Shown here: positions 56,457 through 64,000 of the stretch, one piece after another | Numbering within the stretch: the stretch's first letter is position 1 | How the letters are laid out: every line of letters begins with the position of its first letter | Origin: JALYUM01 sp036688685 | Lineage (GTDB): Bacteria; Pseudomonadota; Gammaproteobacteria; Burkholderiales; Burkholderiaceae_D | Length of the DNA stretch: 64,000 nucleotides | Direction: 5' to 3' | Assembly (NCBI RefSeq): GCF_036688685.1 | Contig: NZ_JAQQPS010000003.1 | Location: 248,001 to 312,000 of the forward strand | The notes under the pieces: model-generated | Seen by the model: the letters and a program-made list of their open reading frames with translations, nothing else | Databases searched by the model: none | What the model was told of the DNA's origin: nothing | Program-made: the position numbers and the translations under genes

Positions 56457-56474
56457 CAAGAAAGCGAGAACAAC

Positions 56475-57935
56475 ATGCAATGGGAAGTCGTCATCGGTCT
56501 TGAGAACCACGTGCAGCTCACGACCAATTCGAAAATCTTCAGCGGCAGCGCGATTGCCTTTGGCGCCGCGCCGAACACGCAAGCCTCCCCGGTCGACCTG
56601 GCCTTGCCGGGCGTGCTGCCAGTACTGAACCGCGGCGCGGTGGAACGCGCGATTCGTTTCGGCCTGGCCGTCGGCGGCAAGATCGCGCCCGAATCCATTT
56701 TCGCGCGCAAAAATTACTTTTATCCCGATTTGCCCAAGGGTTACCAGATCAGCCAGTTCGCCGATCCGGTTGTGGTCGGCGGCACGCTGACGTTTGGCTA
56801 CGAGAAAGACGGCAGGCTGGAAACACGCACCGTCAACCTGACCCGCGCGCACCTGGAAGAAGACGCCGGCAAATCGCTGCACGAAGACTACGCCGGCATG
56901 ACCGGCATCGACCTGAACCGCGCCGGCACGCCGCTGCTGGAAATCGTGTCGGAGCCGGAAATGCGCAGCGCCGCCGAAGCCGTCGCCTACGCGCGCGCGA
57001 TGCATTCGCTGGTCATGTGGCTCGGTGTTTGCGACGGCAATATGCAGGAAGGCTCGTTCCGCTGCGACGTCAACGTGTCGGTGCGCCCGGTAGGGCAAGC
57101 CGAATTCGGCACCCGCTGCGAAATCAAGAATTTGAATTCGTTCCGGTTCATGGAAGAAGCGATTCACTATGAAGTGCGGCGCCAGATCGAATTGATTGAA
57201 GACGGCGGCAAAGTCATCCAGGCCACCCGTCTGTGGGACCCGGACAAGAAAGAAACGCGTTCGATGCGCACCAAGGAAGACGCGCAGGATTACCGCTATT
57301 TCCCCGATCCCGATTTGCCGCCGCTGGTTATCGGCCCAGAGTGGATCTCGCGCGTGCGCGACAGCATGCCGGAACTGCCGGCCGGGATGCGTGCGCGCTT
57401 CACGGGCGACTATGGCCTGCCGGAATACGACAGCCTGATTCTGACCTCGTCGCAGGCGCTGGCGACCTATTTTGAAGCGGTGATTGCGAAAGCCGGTAAA
57501 GAGAATGCCAAGTCGATTGCCAACTGGCTGATGGGCGATGTGTCGTCGACCCTGAATCGAGAAGGCGTCGATATTGCCGATTCGCCGGTGGAAGCGTCGC
57601 AACTGGCGCTGCTCATCAAGCGCATTGCCGACGGCACTATTTCGAACAAGGCTGCGAAAGACGTGTTTGCGGCGATGTGGGCGGAAAAATCGACGGCGGA
57701 AGATAGTGCCGATACGGTCATCGAGCGGCTCGGCCTGAAGCAGATTTCGGATTCGGGTGCGCTGGAAGCGATTGTCGACCAGGTGCTCGCGGCAAACGAG
57801 AAATCGGTGGAGCAGTATCGCGCGGGTAAAGAAGCGGCGATTAATGCGCTGATTGGCCAGGCGATGAAGGCGTCGAAAGGTAAAGCGAATCCGGCGCAGT
57901 TGACGGAGTTGTTGAAGAAGAAGCTGGCCGGCTGA
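56475..57935 (+). CDS. gatB: Asp/Glu-tRNA amidotransferase subunit B
   Basis: Kinase/transamidase subunit that binds the misacylated tRNA. The 486-residue protein starts MQWEVVIGLENHVQL and has KNYFYPDLPKGYQISQ near 78 and LEEDAGKS near 125. The C-terminal YqeY-like helical tail (about 410-486) ends in LTELLKKKLAG. It is the last gene of the gatCAB operon and is followed by a terminator. Confidence 0.98.
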   Translation: MQWEVVIGLENHVQLTTNSKIFSGSAIAFGAAPNTQASPVDLALPGVLPVLNRGAVERAIRFGLAVGGKIAPESIFARKNYFYPDLPKGYQISQFADPVVVGGTLTFGYEKDGRLETRTVNLTRAHLEEDAGKSLHEDYAGMTGIDLNRAGTPLLEIVSEPEMRSAAEAVAYARAMHSLVMWLGVCDGNMQEGSFRCDVNVSVRPVGQAEFGTRCEIKNLNSFRFMEEAIHYEVRRQIELIEDGGKVIQATRLWDPDKKETRSMRTKEDAQDYRYFPDPDLPPLVIGPEWISRVRDSMPELPAGMRARFTGDYGLPEYDSLILTSSQALATYFEAVIAKAGKENAKSIANWLMGDVSSTLNREGVDIADSPVEASQLALLIKRIADGTISNKAAKDVFAAMWAEKSTAEDSADTVIERLGLKQISDSGALEAIVDQVLAANEKSVEQYRAGKEAAINALIGQAMKASKGKANPAQLTELLKKKLAG

Positions 57936-58270
57936 TTGGTGTTTTCGGCAAGGCAAAAGGCACGGTTCGCCGTGCCTTTTTTGCATTTGATTGCATCCAT
58001 TTTTTAATATTGAATAAAACTCATCGTTTATAAAAAAGTAAGGTATTTTTCAATTCGTGGTGGGTGCGCAACAAATCCGCACGTTTAGCGTGCATAACGA
58101 TGTATTTACAGAAAATTCCCTCAAAGCATACACATTGCGCTAGCATGATTTCACGGCACGCCATTGCTTTTCCGTTCCGATATTCCCCAATTCTGTTTCG
58201 CCCTCAAGTCACGCCAATTTATCCCGTCGTTTGAATACGGCAATAAAACTGCTTAGATACCAAGGAAAAA
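57936..58270. other. Spacer between gatB and the chemoreceptor gene
   Basis: Beyond the gatB terminator this 335-bp spacer is AT-richer than its neighbours and holds no ORF of note. I looked for a sigma-28 motif before the chemoreceptor and found only a partial CCGATATT-like string without a matching -35. AAGGAAAAA precedes the chemoreceptor ATG. Confidence 0.4.
57955..57983 (+). terminator. Terminator of the gatCAB operon
   Basis: A perfect 11-bp stem (57955-57965 with 57970-57980) with a TTCG loop is followed by further T residues. It begins 20 bp after the gatB stop codon. Confidence 0.9.
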
Positions 58271-59986
58271 ATGAAACCGTCCAACTGGAAACTGGCAACC
58301 CGACTGGGCCTGGGTTTTGGCGTGATGTTATTGCTACTTGTGGCACTTGCATCGTTGTCAATTACACGTATCACGCACAGTAACCAGGCGATCAGCGAAA
58401 TTCTCAACGATCGCTACGTGAAGGTACAGCTGACCAATTCCATCAAGCAGGAAATTAACGAACAGGCTCGGGCACTGCGCAATGCGATCATTGCTGGCGC
58501 AAACAAGGAGGAGATAAGTTTATCGTTTAAAAGAATTACAGCGTCAATCGAAAAAAACGACGCTTTTCTGACCAAGCTGAAGGGGATGCTGAATACGAAA
58601 AAAGGCGAGGAATTGTTTGGCGCGGTGGCAGAGGCACGCGACAAGTATGGCGTAGTGCGATCGGCCACAATACGCCTCATCCAGGAGGGCAAGACAGCCG
58701 AAGCAGGGGCTTACCTGTTTAGCGGCGTCAGGGGACCACAGAGTGCTTATTTCTCGGTCCTGTCTGCCCTGGCTGACTATCAGGAGTTGCGCATGAACAC
58801 CGATGGCGCGCAAACACTCGCAGATGGCAAGTCAGCCATTATTGTCGTCCTGGTGGTCTCCGGCGCAGCCATCCTTCTCGCTATTTTGATTGGCACGCTG
58901 ACGACCCGCTCGATCACCCGGCCGGTCGACCGCGCATTGCATTTGGCACAGGCGGTAGCGCAGGGCAATCTCACCGAGAAAATCGACGTGACCAGCACTG
59001 ACGAAATCGGCATGTTGCTGCGGGCGCTGCAGGAGATGAACGGCAATCTGCAGACCATCGTCGGACAGGTCCGCACGGGCACCAACGAGATCGCGGTTGC
59101 GAGCACAGAAATTGCCAAAGGTAATATGGATCTGTCGTCGCGTACTGAGCAGCAGGCCAGTTCACTCGAAGAAACCGCCTCGTCGATGGAAGAACTGACC
59201 TCGACGGTGAAACAGAATGGCGAAAACGCGCGCCGCGCCAACCAGCTGGCCAAGTCGGCCACCGAGATTGCCCGTCAGGGCGGTGCGGTGGTTGGTGACG
59301 TGGTGACGACCATGGCCGCGATTAACACCTCCGCCAACAAGATTGCCGACATCATCGGCGTGATTGACGGCATCGCCTTCCAGACCAATATCCTGGCACT
59401 GAATGCGGCCGTTGAGGCAGCACGTGCCGGTGAACAGGGCCGCGGCTTTGCCGTGGTGGCATCGGAAGTGCGCAATCTCGCGCAACGCTCTGCCGCGGCT
59501 GCAAAAGAAATCAAAGGCCTGATTGGCGATTCGCTCGACAAGGTTAAAGCAGGTAATCAACTCGTCTCGAATGCCGGCGATACGATGGCGGAAGTGGTCG
59601 GCAGTATTGAACGTGTCACCACCATCATGAGCGAAATCAGTGCCGCCGGGCGGGAGCAGGAAGCCGGCATCGAACAGATCAACCAGGCGGTTTCGGAAAT
59701 GGATGCAGTCACGCAGCAGAATGCGGCATTGGTCGAGCAGGCGGCGGCAGCCACGGCCGCGCTGGAGGAACAAGCGGCACGGCTGGCCCAGGTGGTGAGT
59801 GTATTTACAATCGACAGCGCAATCGACAGCGCGCTCGCTTCATCGCAAGCCGCAGATGGCGTCAGGAAGACCAGCGCTGCCAGGGCGGCGCCGCCAAAGC
59901 GAGCCATCGCGAAGGCGAAAAGTGCGGCGCCGGTCGTCAAACGCATCGCGCATGTGACGCCGGAGCCGGCGTGGGAACAGTTCTAG
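58271..59986 (+). CDS. Methyl-accepting chemotaxis protein with C-terminal CheR-tether-like motif
   Basis: The 571-residue receptor has a membrane helix at about 12-30, a periplasmic helical domain (about 31-188, four-helix-bundle type), a second helix (189-210), HAMP (about 211-263) and the signalling domain. The hairpin tip is IDGIAFQTNILALNAAVEA with AGEQGRGFAVVASEVRNLA. The last residues are EPAWEQF, which resemble the NWETF-type pentapeptide that binds CheR/CheB in high-abundance receptors. A Lys/Ala/Pro linker of about 40 residues precedes it. The ligand is unknown. The gene is alone and ends 7 bp from convergent pyrE. Confidence 0.95.
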   Translation: MKPSNWKLATRLGLGFGVMLLLLVALASLSITRITHSNQAISEILNDRYVKVQLTNSIKQEINEQARALRNAIIAGANKEEISLSFKRITASIEKNDAFLTKLKGMLNTKKGEELFGAVAEARDKYGVVRSATIRLIQEGKTAEAGAYLFSGVRGPQSAYFSVLSALADYQELRMNTDGAQTLADGKSAIIVVLVVSGAAILLAILIGTLTTRSITRPVDRALHLAQAVAQGNLTEKIDVTSTDEIGMLLRALQEMNGNLQTIVGQVRTGTNEIAVASTEIAKGNMDLSSRTEQQASSLEETASSMEELTSTVKQNGENARRANQLAKSATEIARQGGAVVGDVVTTMAAINTSANKIADIIGVIDGIAFQTNILALNAAVEAARAGEQGRGFAVVASEVRNLAQRSAAAAKEIKGLIGDSLDKVKAGNQLVSNAGDTMAEVVGSIERVTTIMSEISAAGREQEAGIEQINQAVSEMDAVTQQNAALVEQAAAATAALEEQAARLAQVVSVFTIDSAIDSALASSQAADGVRKTSAARAAPPKRAIAKAKSAAPVVKRIAHVTPEPAWEQF

Positions 59987-59993
59987 CGCGAGG

Positions 59994-60662
59994 CTACGCC
60001 GATACGCCGTAACGCGCGCGATAGGCCGCCACGGCATCTTTGTGTTTGCTGAGCTCCGGGTCAGCCCCGGCCGCGCCCAGGTAAGCAAACAAATCCTCCA
60101 GGTTGCCGATCGAGATCACCGGAATCCCGAACTCATCGGCGACTTCCTGCACCGCGGAACGGTTGGACAAGGCCCCGTCCTTGCCCGACTTTTCCATGCG
60201 GTCGAGTGCGATCAGCACCGCGCACGGTTCGGCGCCTGCGGCCCGGATCATGGCCACGGATTCTCGCACCGAGGTCCCCGCCGAAATCACGTCATCGATG
60301 ATGACGACTTTGCCTTCGAGCTTGGCGCCGACGATGGTGCCGCCTTCGCCATGGTCCTTGGCTTCCTTGCGATTGAAGGCAAAGGCCGTATCACGTCCCT
60401 TCCCGGCCAGCGCCACCGCAGTGGCCGAAGCCAGGGTAATACCCTTGTAGGCCGGCCCGAACAGCATGTCGAATTCGACGCCCGAATCGAGCAGGGTCTG
60501 GGCATAGAACTCGGCCAGTTGTTTCAAGGTGCCGCCCTGGTGGAACAGGCCCGCATTGAAAAAATACGGCGACAGGCGCCCGGCCTTGGTGGTGAACTCA
60601 CCGAACCGCAGCACGCCCGTCGAGACTGAAAACGCGATAAACTGTTGACGCAAATTGCTCAC
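59994..60662 (-). CDS. pyrE: Orotate phosphoribosyltransferase
   Basis: Converts orotate and PRPP to OMP in pyrimidine synthesis. The start is a GTG with GGAGG 4 bases upstream, giving 222 residues. The PRPP-binding motif VVIIDDVISAGTSVRE near 125-140 and the FGPAYKGITLAS segment near 65 are the class signatures. It lies head-to-head with the exonuclease III gene, 62 bp apart. Confidence 0.97.
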   Translation of the reverse strand: MSNLRQQFIAFSVSTGVLRFGEFTTKAGRLSPYFFNAGLFHQGGTLKQLAEFYAQTLLDSGVEFDMLFGPAYKGITLASATAVALAGKGRDTAFAFNRKEAKDHGEGGTIVGAKLEGKVVIIDDVISAGTSVRESVAMIRAAGAEPCAVLIALDRMEKSGKDGALSNRSAVQEVADEFGIPVISIGNLEDLFAYLGAAGADPELSKHKDAVAAYRARYGVSA

Positions 60663-60724
60663 GGTGCCTCCAAAAATAATAAGTGCCGGTATTTTAATCC
60701 CTCCGCTTCTCTCTCTCCCTACCT

Positions 60725-61495
60725 ATGCCAAGAATTATCTCCGCCAACCTGAACGGTATTCGCTCCGCCCACAAAAAAGGCTTCTTCAACTGGCTGGAAA
60801 AGCAGTCCGCCGACTTCATCTGCGTGCAGGAACTGAAGGCCCAGGAAGCCGACATGGTCGAAGAATTCCTGGCGCCGCATGGCTACCACGGCCATTTTCA
60901 CTACGCCGAGAAAAAGGGCTACAGCGGCACCGGTGTCTACAGCCGCGCTAAACCGGACAAGGTGAGCACCGGTTTCGGTTGCGTGGAATTCGATGCCGAG
61001 GGCCGCTACACGCGCGCCGATGTCGGTAACCTGAGCGTCATTTCCGTGTACTGCCCGTCCGGCTCGTCGGGGCCGGAGCGCCAGGAAGCCAAGTTTCGTT
61101 TCATGGAGGCGTTCCTGCCGCACCTGCAGGGGCTGCAGGCGGAAGGCCGCGAAGTGGTCATCTGCGGCGACTGGAATATCGCGCACAACGAAATCGACCT
61201 GAAGAACTACAAGGGCAACAAGAAAAACTCCGGTTTCCTGCCCGAAGAGCGCGCGTGGATGACACGCATTTTCGACGAACTGGGACTGGTCGACGTGCAC
61301 CGCGGCCTCGATAAGCGGCCGGAGCAATACACCTGGTGGAGCAACCGCGGCCAGGCCTATGCCAAGAACGTTGGCTGGCGCATCGATTACCACGTCGCCA
61401 CGCCCGGCATCGCCGCCACGGCGCACACGGTGTCAGTCTACAAGGACGAGCGGTTTTCCGACCATGCCCCTTTGATCATCGACTACGCGCTTTGA
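60725..61495 (+). CDS. xth: Exodeoxyribonuclease III (ExoA/XthA-like AP endonuclease)
   Basis: Base-excision repair nuclease cutting 5-prime of abasic sites. The 256-residue protein has ANLNGIRSAHKKGFFNWL, the metal Glu in CVQELKAQE near 36, GDWNIAHNEIDLKN near 150-163, and the catalytic SDHAPLIIDYAL end. Length and motifs match the short ExoIII family. It converges on the DUF2726 gene with one base between the stop codons. Confidence 0.96.
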   Translation: MPRIISANLNGIRSAHKKGFFNWLEKQSADFICVQELKAQEADMVEEFLAPHGYHGHFHYAEKKGYSGTGVYSRAKPDKVSTGFGCVEFDAEGRYTRADVGNLSVISVYCPSGSSGPERQEAKFRFMEAFLPHLQGLQAEGREVVICGDWNIAHNEIDLKNYKGNKKNSGFLPEERAWMTRIFDELGLVDVHRGLDKRPEQYTWWSNRGQAYAKNVGWRIDYHVATPGIAATAHTVSVYKDERFSDHAPLIIDYAL

Positions 61496-61496
61496 A

Positions 61497-62006
61497 TCAC
61501 GCGTTCGCGAAGCGTGCGGCGGGCATCGCCATCATGCTGGACTGACCCAGCACGGCCTCGCGGATCGCCTGCCCATGCGGCTTGGCTCTGGACTGAAACC
61601 GCACCGTGCGGATGGCGCCCTGGTTCAGGCGCTCGTCGCGGCGCTGATCCTTGGGCCCCTGGTGGGTGCGGTCGTCGAGTTCGACCACCGCGGTGACCTT
61701 GCACGCGCGGTCGCACACCACGAAATCGACGCGCTGCTGCGCCACCCGCAGGCGGTCAACGTGGGCCAGCTTCTTGTCGGTGGAAGACGGCACGATCAGG
61801 GCGCCCATGGCCACCTGCGGAAAGATGTAGTGATCCGGCAGTGCATCGACCAGCCTGACAAAAAAATCGCGTTCGTTCTCGGTCATTAAGGCAGCCGCCT
61901 TGTACGAACCAACGCCGTCTTTCCTGGCCGGCTTCAACCCGGCCTGCAGCGCCAGCACCGCCACCAGCACCAGCACGGCACACAAAATAACGATCCAGAT
62001 ATTCAT
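61497..62006 (-). CDS. DUF2726 domain protein, membrane-anchored
   Basis: The 169-residue protein has one N-terminal membrane helix (about 3-22, WIVILCAVLVLVAVLALQAG). The soluble domain resembles DUF2726: LMTENERDFFVRLVDALPDHYIFPQVAMGALI and RQRVDFVVCD...VAVVELDDRTH-type strands, the latter with an acidic pair like a PD-(D/E)XK nuclease core (DFVVCD, VVELDD). Nuclease activity is only a possibility. The opposite gene, exonuclease III, ends one base away. Confidence 0.85.
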   Translation of the reverse strand: MNIWIVILCAVLVLVAVLALQAGLKPARKDGVGSYKAAALMTENERDFFVRLVDALPDHYIFPQVAMGALIVPSSTDKKLAHVDRLRVAQQRVDFVVCDRACKVTAVVELDDRTHQGPKDQRRDERLNQGAIRTVRFQSRAKPHGQAIREAVLGQSSMMAMPAARFANA

Positions 62007-62085
62007 GCGTCTCTCTCAAATAAGTCCAACCGAGAAGCGTACAGAATTTTCAATCCGGAAAACTATTGAATAGTAACAACGATGC

Positions 62086-63009
62086 TTAATCGGATGGCAA
62101 GTCGAGGGATCGTTCGCTAAAAAACCTGCGCGCAACGCCGGTGAGCGGATCGTCGAAGCCGATCGAGCGGGCCAGCAGTTGCAGCGGTGCTGAAAAATCG
62201 TCGCCCTTGCATGGCAGCGGCACCGGATAAAAGGCGTCGTTGAGGATGGGCGCGCCGAGCGTGGCCATGTGCAGACGCAGCTGATGCTTGCGGCCCGTGT
62301 GCGGATGCAGGCGGTAGTGGTTGACAGCGCCGCGCCGCGCGATCAGCTCGACCAGCGTCTCCGAATTCGGCTCCCCAGCCTCTTCACGCATGACGAAAAA
62401 CTGCTCGCCGTCGACCATGCGGCTGCGGTAGGTGAACGGAAAATCGCGCCCCACCAATGGCGCCGCCAGCGCCTCGTAGGTTTTGCGCACGGCGCGCTTT
62501 TGAAACAGCGACTGGTAGACGCCACGCGTGGCCGGGTTGTGCGAGAAGATCACCACGCCCGCCGTTTCCCGGTCGAGCCGGTGGATGGGTGTCAGATGCG
62601 GCAGCGCGTACGCCTTTTTCAGGCGCACCAGCAGCGTCTCCTGCAGAAAGCGCCCGGACGGAATCATCGGCAAAAAGTGTGGTTTGTCGGCCACCAGCAA
62701 ATGCTCGTCCTGGAACAGCACTTGCGCGTCGAACGGAATCGGCGTCTCCGCTTCCAGTTCGCGGTAGTACCAGATGCGCATGCCGTTTTGCACCGCGCTG
62801 TCCGGCCCCAGCCTGCTGCCGGCGGCATCGACCACGTCGCCGCGCGCCATGCGCTCAAGCCACGACTGGCGCGTCACGTCGGCAAAGCGCGCGGCCAGAA
62901 AGTCCAGCATGCCGCCTGCGCACGCCTGCGTCACCCACAGGTAGCTGGGCGCCACGCCGTCGCGAATCGGCAGCGGCACGCGGGCATTGCGCTCGGCCTG
63001 GCGTCCCAT
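62086..63009 (-). CDS. RluA-family pseudouridine synthase
   Basis: The 307-residue enzyme has the catalytic Asp in IHRLDRETAGVVIFS near 143-157 and HPHTGRKHQLRLHMA near 237-251, both RluA-family motifs. An N-terminal S4-like segment (about 45-90) precedes the core. Subtype (23S rRNA or tRNA target) cannot be decided. It follows metW by 8 bp on the same strand and is probably cotranscribed with metX-metW. Confidence 0.93.
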   Translation of the reverse strand: MGRQAERNARVPLPIRDGVAPSYLWVTQACAGGMLDFLAARFADVTRQSWLERMARGDVVDAAGSRLGPDSAVQNGMRIWYYRELEAETPIPFDAQVLFQDEHLLVADKPHFLPMIPSGRFLQETLLVRLKKAYALPHLTPIHRLDRETAGVVIFSHNPATRGVYQSLFQKRAVRKTYEALAAPLVGRDFPFTYRSRMVDGEQFFVMREEAGEPNSETLVELIARRGAVNHYRLHPHTGRKHQLRLHMATLGAPILNDAFYPVPLPCKGDDFSAPLQLLARSIGFDDPLTGVARRFFSERSLDLPSD

Positions 63010-63017
63010 GTCGGTCC

Positions 63018-63632
63018 TTACAACGCGTGGGTTTTTTTGCGCAGCCTGAATACCGCCAGGCTGCCGCGCAGGTTCGGCAGGAAGCTGACCGGCTTGCCGT
63101 CGGCCAGCGCCACCCGTTCCAGCACTTCAAGCCCGCATTCGGCCGCCAGTTCCTCGAAGTCGAAGATGGTGGCGCAGCGCACGTTGGGCGTGTCGTACCA
63201 TTCGTATGGCAGCAGTTTCGAGACCGGCATGCGCCCGCGCGCGAGCGCCACGCGGTGTGGCCAGTAGGCGAAGTTCGGGAACGACACGATCGCCTCGGAA
63301 CCGACCCGCACGATATCGCGCAGGAGCGACTCGACGTGCTTCATCATCTGCAGCGACGACAGGCACAGCACCGTGTCGAAGGAGTTATCGCCAAACAGGC
63401 TGAGGCCCTTTTCCATGTCGTGCTGCAGGACGTTGATGCCGCGCTGGGTACTTTTCAGCAGCTCGTCGTCGGCGATTTCGATGCCGTACCCGCTGCACGC
63501 CTTGTCCGACTGGAGGTGGTGCAGCATGACGCCATCGCCGCAACCCACGTCGAGCACGTGCGCGCCCTTCGGCACCCAGTGTGCAATAAAGGCCAGGTCC
63601 GGGCGCAGCGCGCTCAGTTCTTCGAAATTCAT
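63018..63632 (-). CDS. metW: Methionine biosynthesis protein MetW
   Basis: The 204-residue methyltransferase-fold protein starts MNFEELSALRPDLAFIAHWVP and has the AdoMet motif HVLDVGCGDGVMLHHL near 25-40 and FDTVLCLSSLQMMKHVESLL near 84-103. MetW assists homoserine acylation by MetX in many proteobacteria. Its ATG overlaps the metX stop (ATGA), with GGAGG inside metX, so the two are translationally coupled. Confidence 0.96.
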   Translation of the reverse strand: MNFEELSALRPDLAFIAHWVPKGAHVLDVGCGDGVMLHHLQSDKACSGYGIEIADDELLKSTQRGINVLQHDMEKGLSLFGDNSFDTVLCLSSLQMMKHVESLLRDIVRVGSEAIVSFPNFAYWPHRVALARGRMPVSKLLPYEWYDTPNVRCATIFDFEELAAECGLEVLERVALADGKPVSFLPNLRGSLAVFRLRKKTHAL

Positions 63633-64000
63633 GCAGCCTCCTCAAGCCAGATGCGGTCGTAGTAGGCCCGCACGATGTTCATGTAGCGCGCGTCTTCCAG
63701 CAGGAAGGCGTCGTGCCCGTGCGGCGCATCGATCTCGGCGTAGGTGACGCGGCGCCGGTTCGACACCAGCGCTTCGACGATTTCGCGGCTGCGCTCCGGC
63801 GAAAAGCGCCAGTCGGTGGTGAACGAGACCACCATGAATTGCGCTGCCGTACTCGCCAGCGCCTTCGTCAAATCGCCATTGAAGCTGCGCGCGGGGTCGA
63901 AATAGTCGAGCGCTTTGGTGATCAACAAATACGTGTTGGCGTCGAAGTACTCGGAAAATTTGTCGCCCTGGTAGCGCAGGTAGGATTCGATTTCGAAGTC
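63629..64000 (-). CDS. metX: Homoserine O-acyltransferase MetX, C-terminal part
   Basis: The gene runs off the window end; 123 codons are visible in frame to base 64000. The segment begins DFEIESYLRYQGDKF and contains TDWRFSPERSREIV, with the catalytic Asp, and PHGHDAFLLE, with the catalytic His, of the alpha/beta-hydrolase MetX family. It commits homoserine to methionine synthesis by acetylation or succinylation; the acyl donor cannot be judged from this part. Coupled to metW. Confidence 0.95.
   Translation of the reverse strand, partial: DFEIESYLRYQGDKFSEYFDANTYLLITKALDYFDPARSFNGDLTKALASTAAQFMVVSFTTDWRFSPERSREIVEALVSNRRRVTYAEIDAPHGHDAFLLEDARYMNIVRAYYDRIWLEEAA

Noticed and set aside
57984..58270. 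A sigma-28 flagellar promoter before the chemoreceptor
   Set aside because: Only a partial CCGATATT string is present and no TAAA-type -35 at the right distance.

Overview
The window is a gene-dense, high-GC stretch of a Gram-negative chromosome. Its content and order (erpA-argC-rpsI-rplM, Topo III next to smg/dprA, rsmB-DUF4390-ntrYX-like, mreBCD-mrdAB-rlpA beside gatCAB, metX-metW, DUF3567) point to a betaproteobacterium of the Burkholderiales. The family Oxalobacteraceae (Massilia/Duganella/Janthinobacterium-like) is the best guess. This is an inference from gene content; no rRNA or other marker was searched. No insertion sequence, phage, CRISPR array, rRNA or tRNA was seen.

Layout. 1-4297: end of an M23 peptidase, anmK, then on the minus strand erpA, argC and the rplM-rpsI ribosomal pair. 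4509-14367: a secreted alpha/beta hydrolase translationally linked to a NatAB-like ABC exporter, an OsmC protein, coq7, an unknown gene, a second ABC system whose permease is fused to an M1 metallopeptidase, and an antitoxin-like small protein without a toxin. 14447-20034 (minus): topB, smg, dprA and a LysM protein. 20328-26160: def-fmt, an orphan BrnA-like antitoxin (minus) and metH. 26267-32772: a complete carotenoid cluster, crtE (minus) divergent from crtXYIB, with crtZ convergent and overlapping crtB. The expected end product is zeaxanthin glucosides. 32875-40970 (minus): EAL/HDOD protein, class II amidotransferase, DUF3567, a degenerate CobW-like protein, NtrX-like regulator, NtrY-like kinase, DUF4390 and rsmB. 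41164-46473 (plus): argS, SPOR protein, dsbA-like, birA, coaX, second SPOR protein, closely packed. 46481-54336 (minus): two tandem rlpA genes and the elongasome set mreB-mreC-mreD-mrdA-rodA. 54671-57935: gatCAB. 58271-64000: chemoreceptor, pyrE, exonuclease III, DUF2726 protein, RluA-type pseudouridine synthase, metW and the end of metX.

Most of the window is housekeeping. The less ordinary parts are the crt cluster with a palindrome lying over its divergent promoter region, the permease-peptidase fusion, two antitoxin-like genes lacking toxins, the CobW-like protein that has lost its P-loop but kept its CxCC motif and abuts a response regulator gene, and four SPOR/RlpA envelope proteins within about 5.6 kb next to the rod-shape genes. 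I did not find a clearly new multi-gene system. The candidates for a second look are in the findings.
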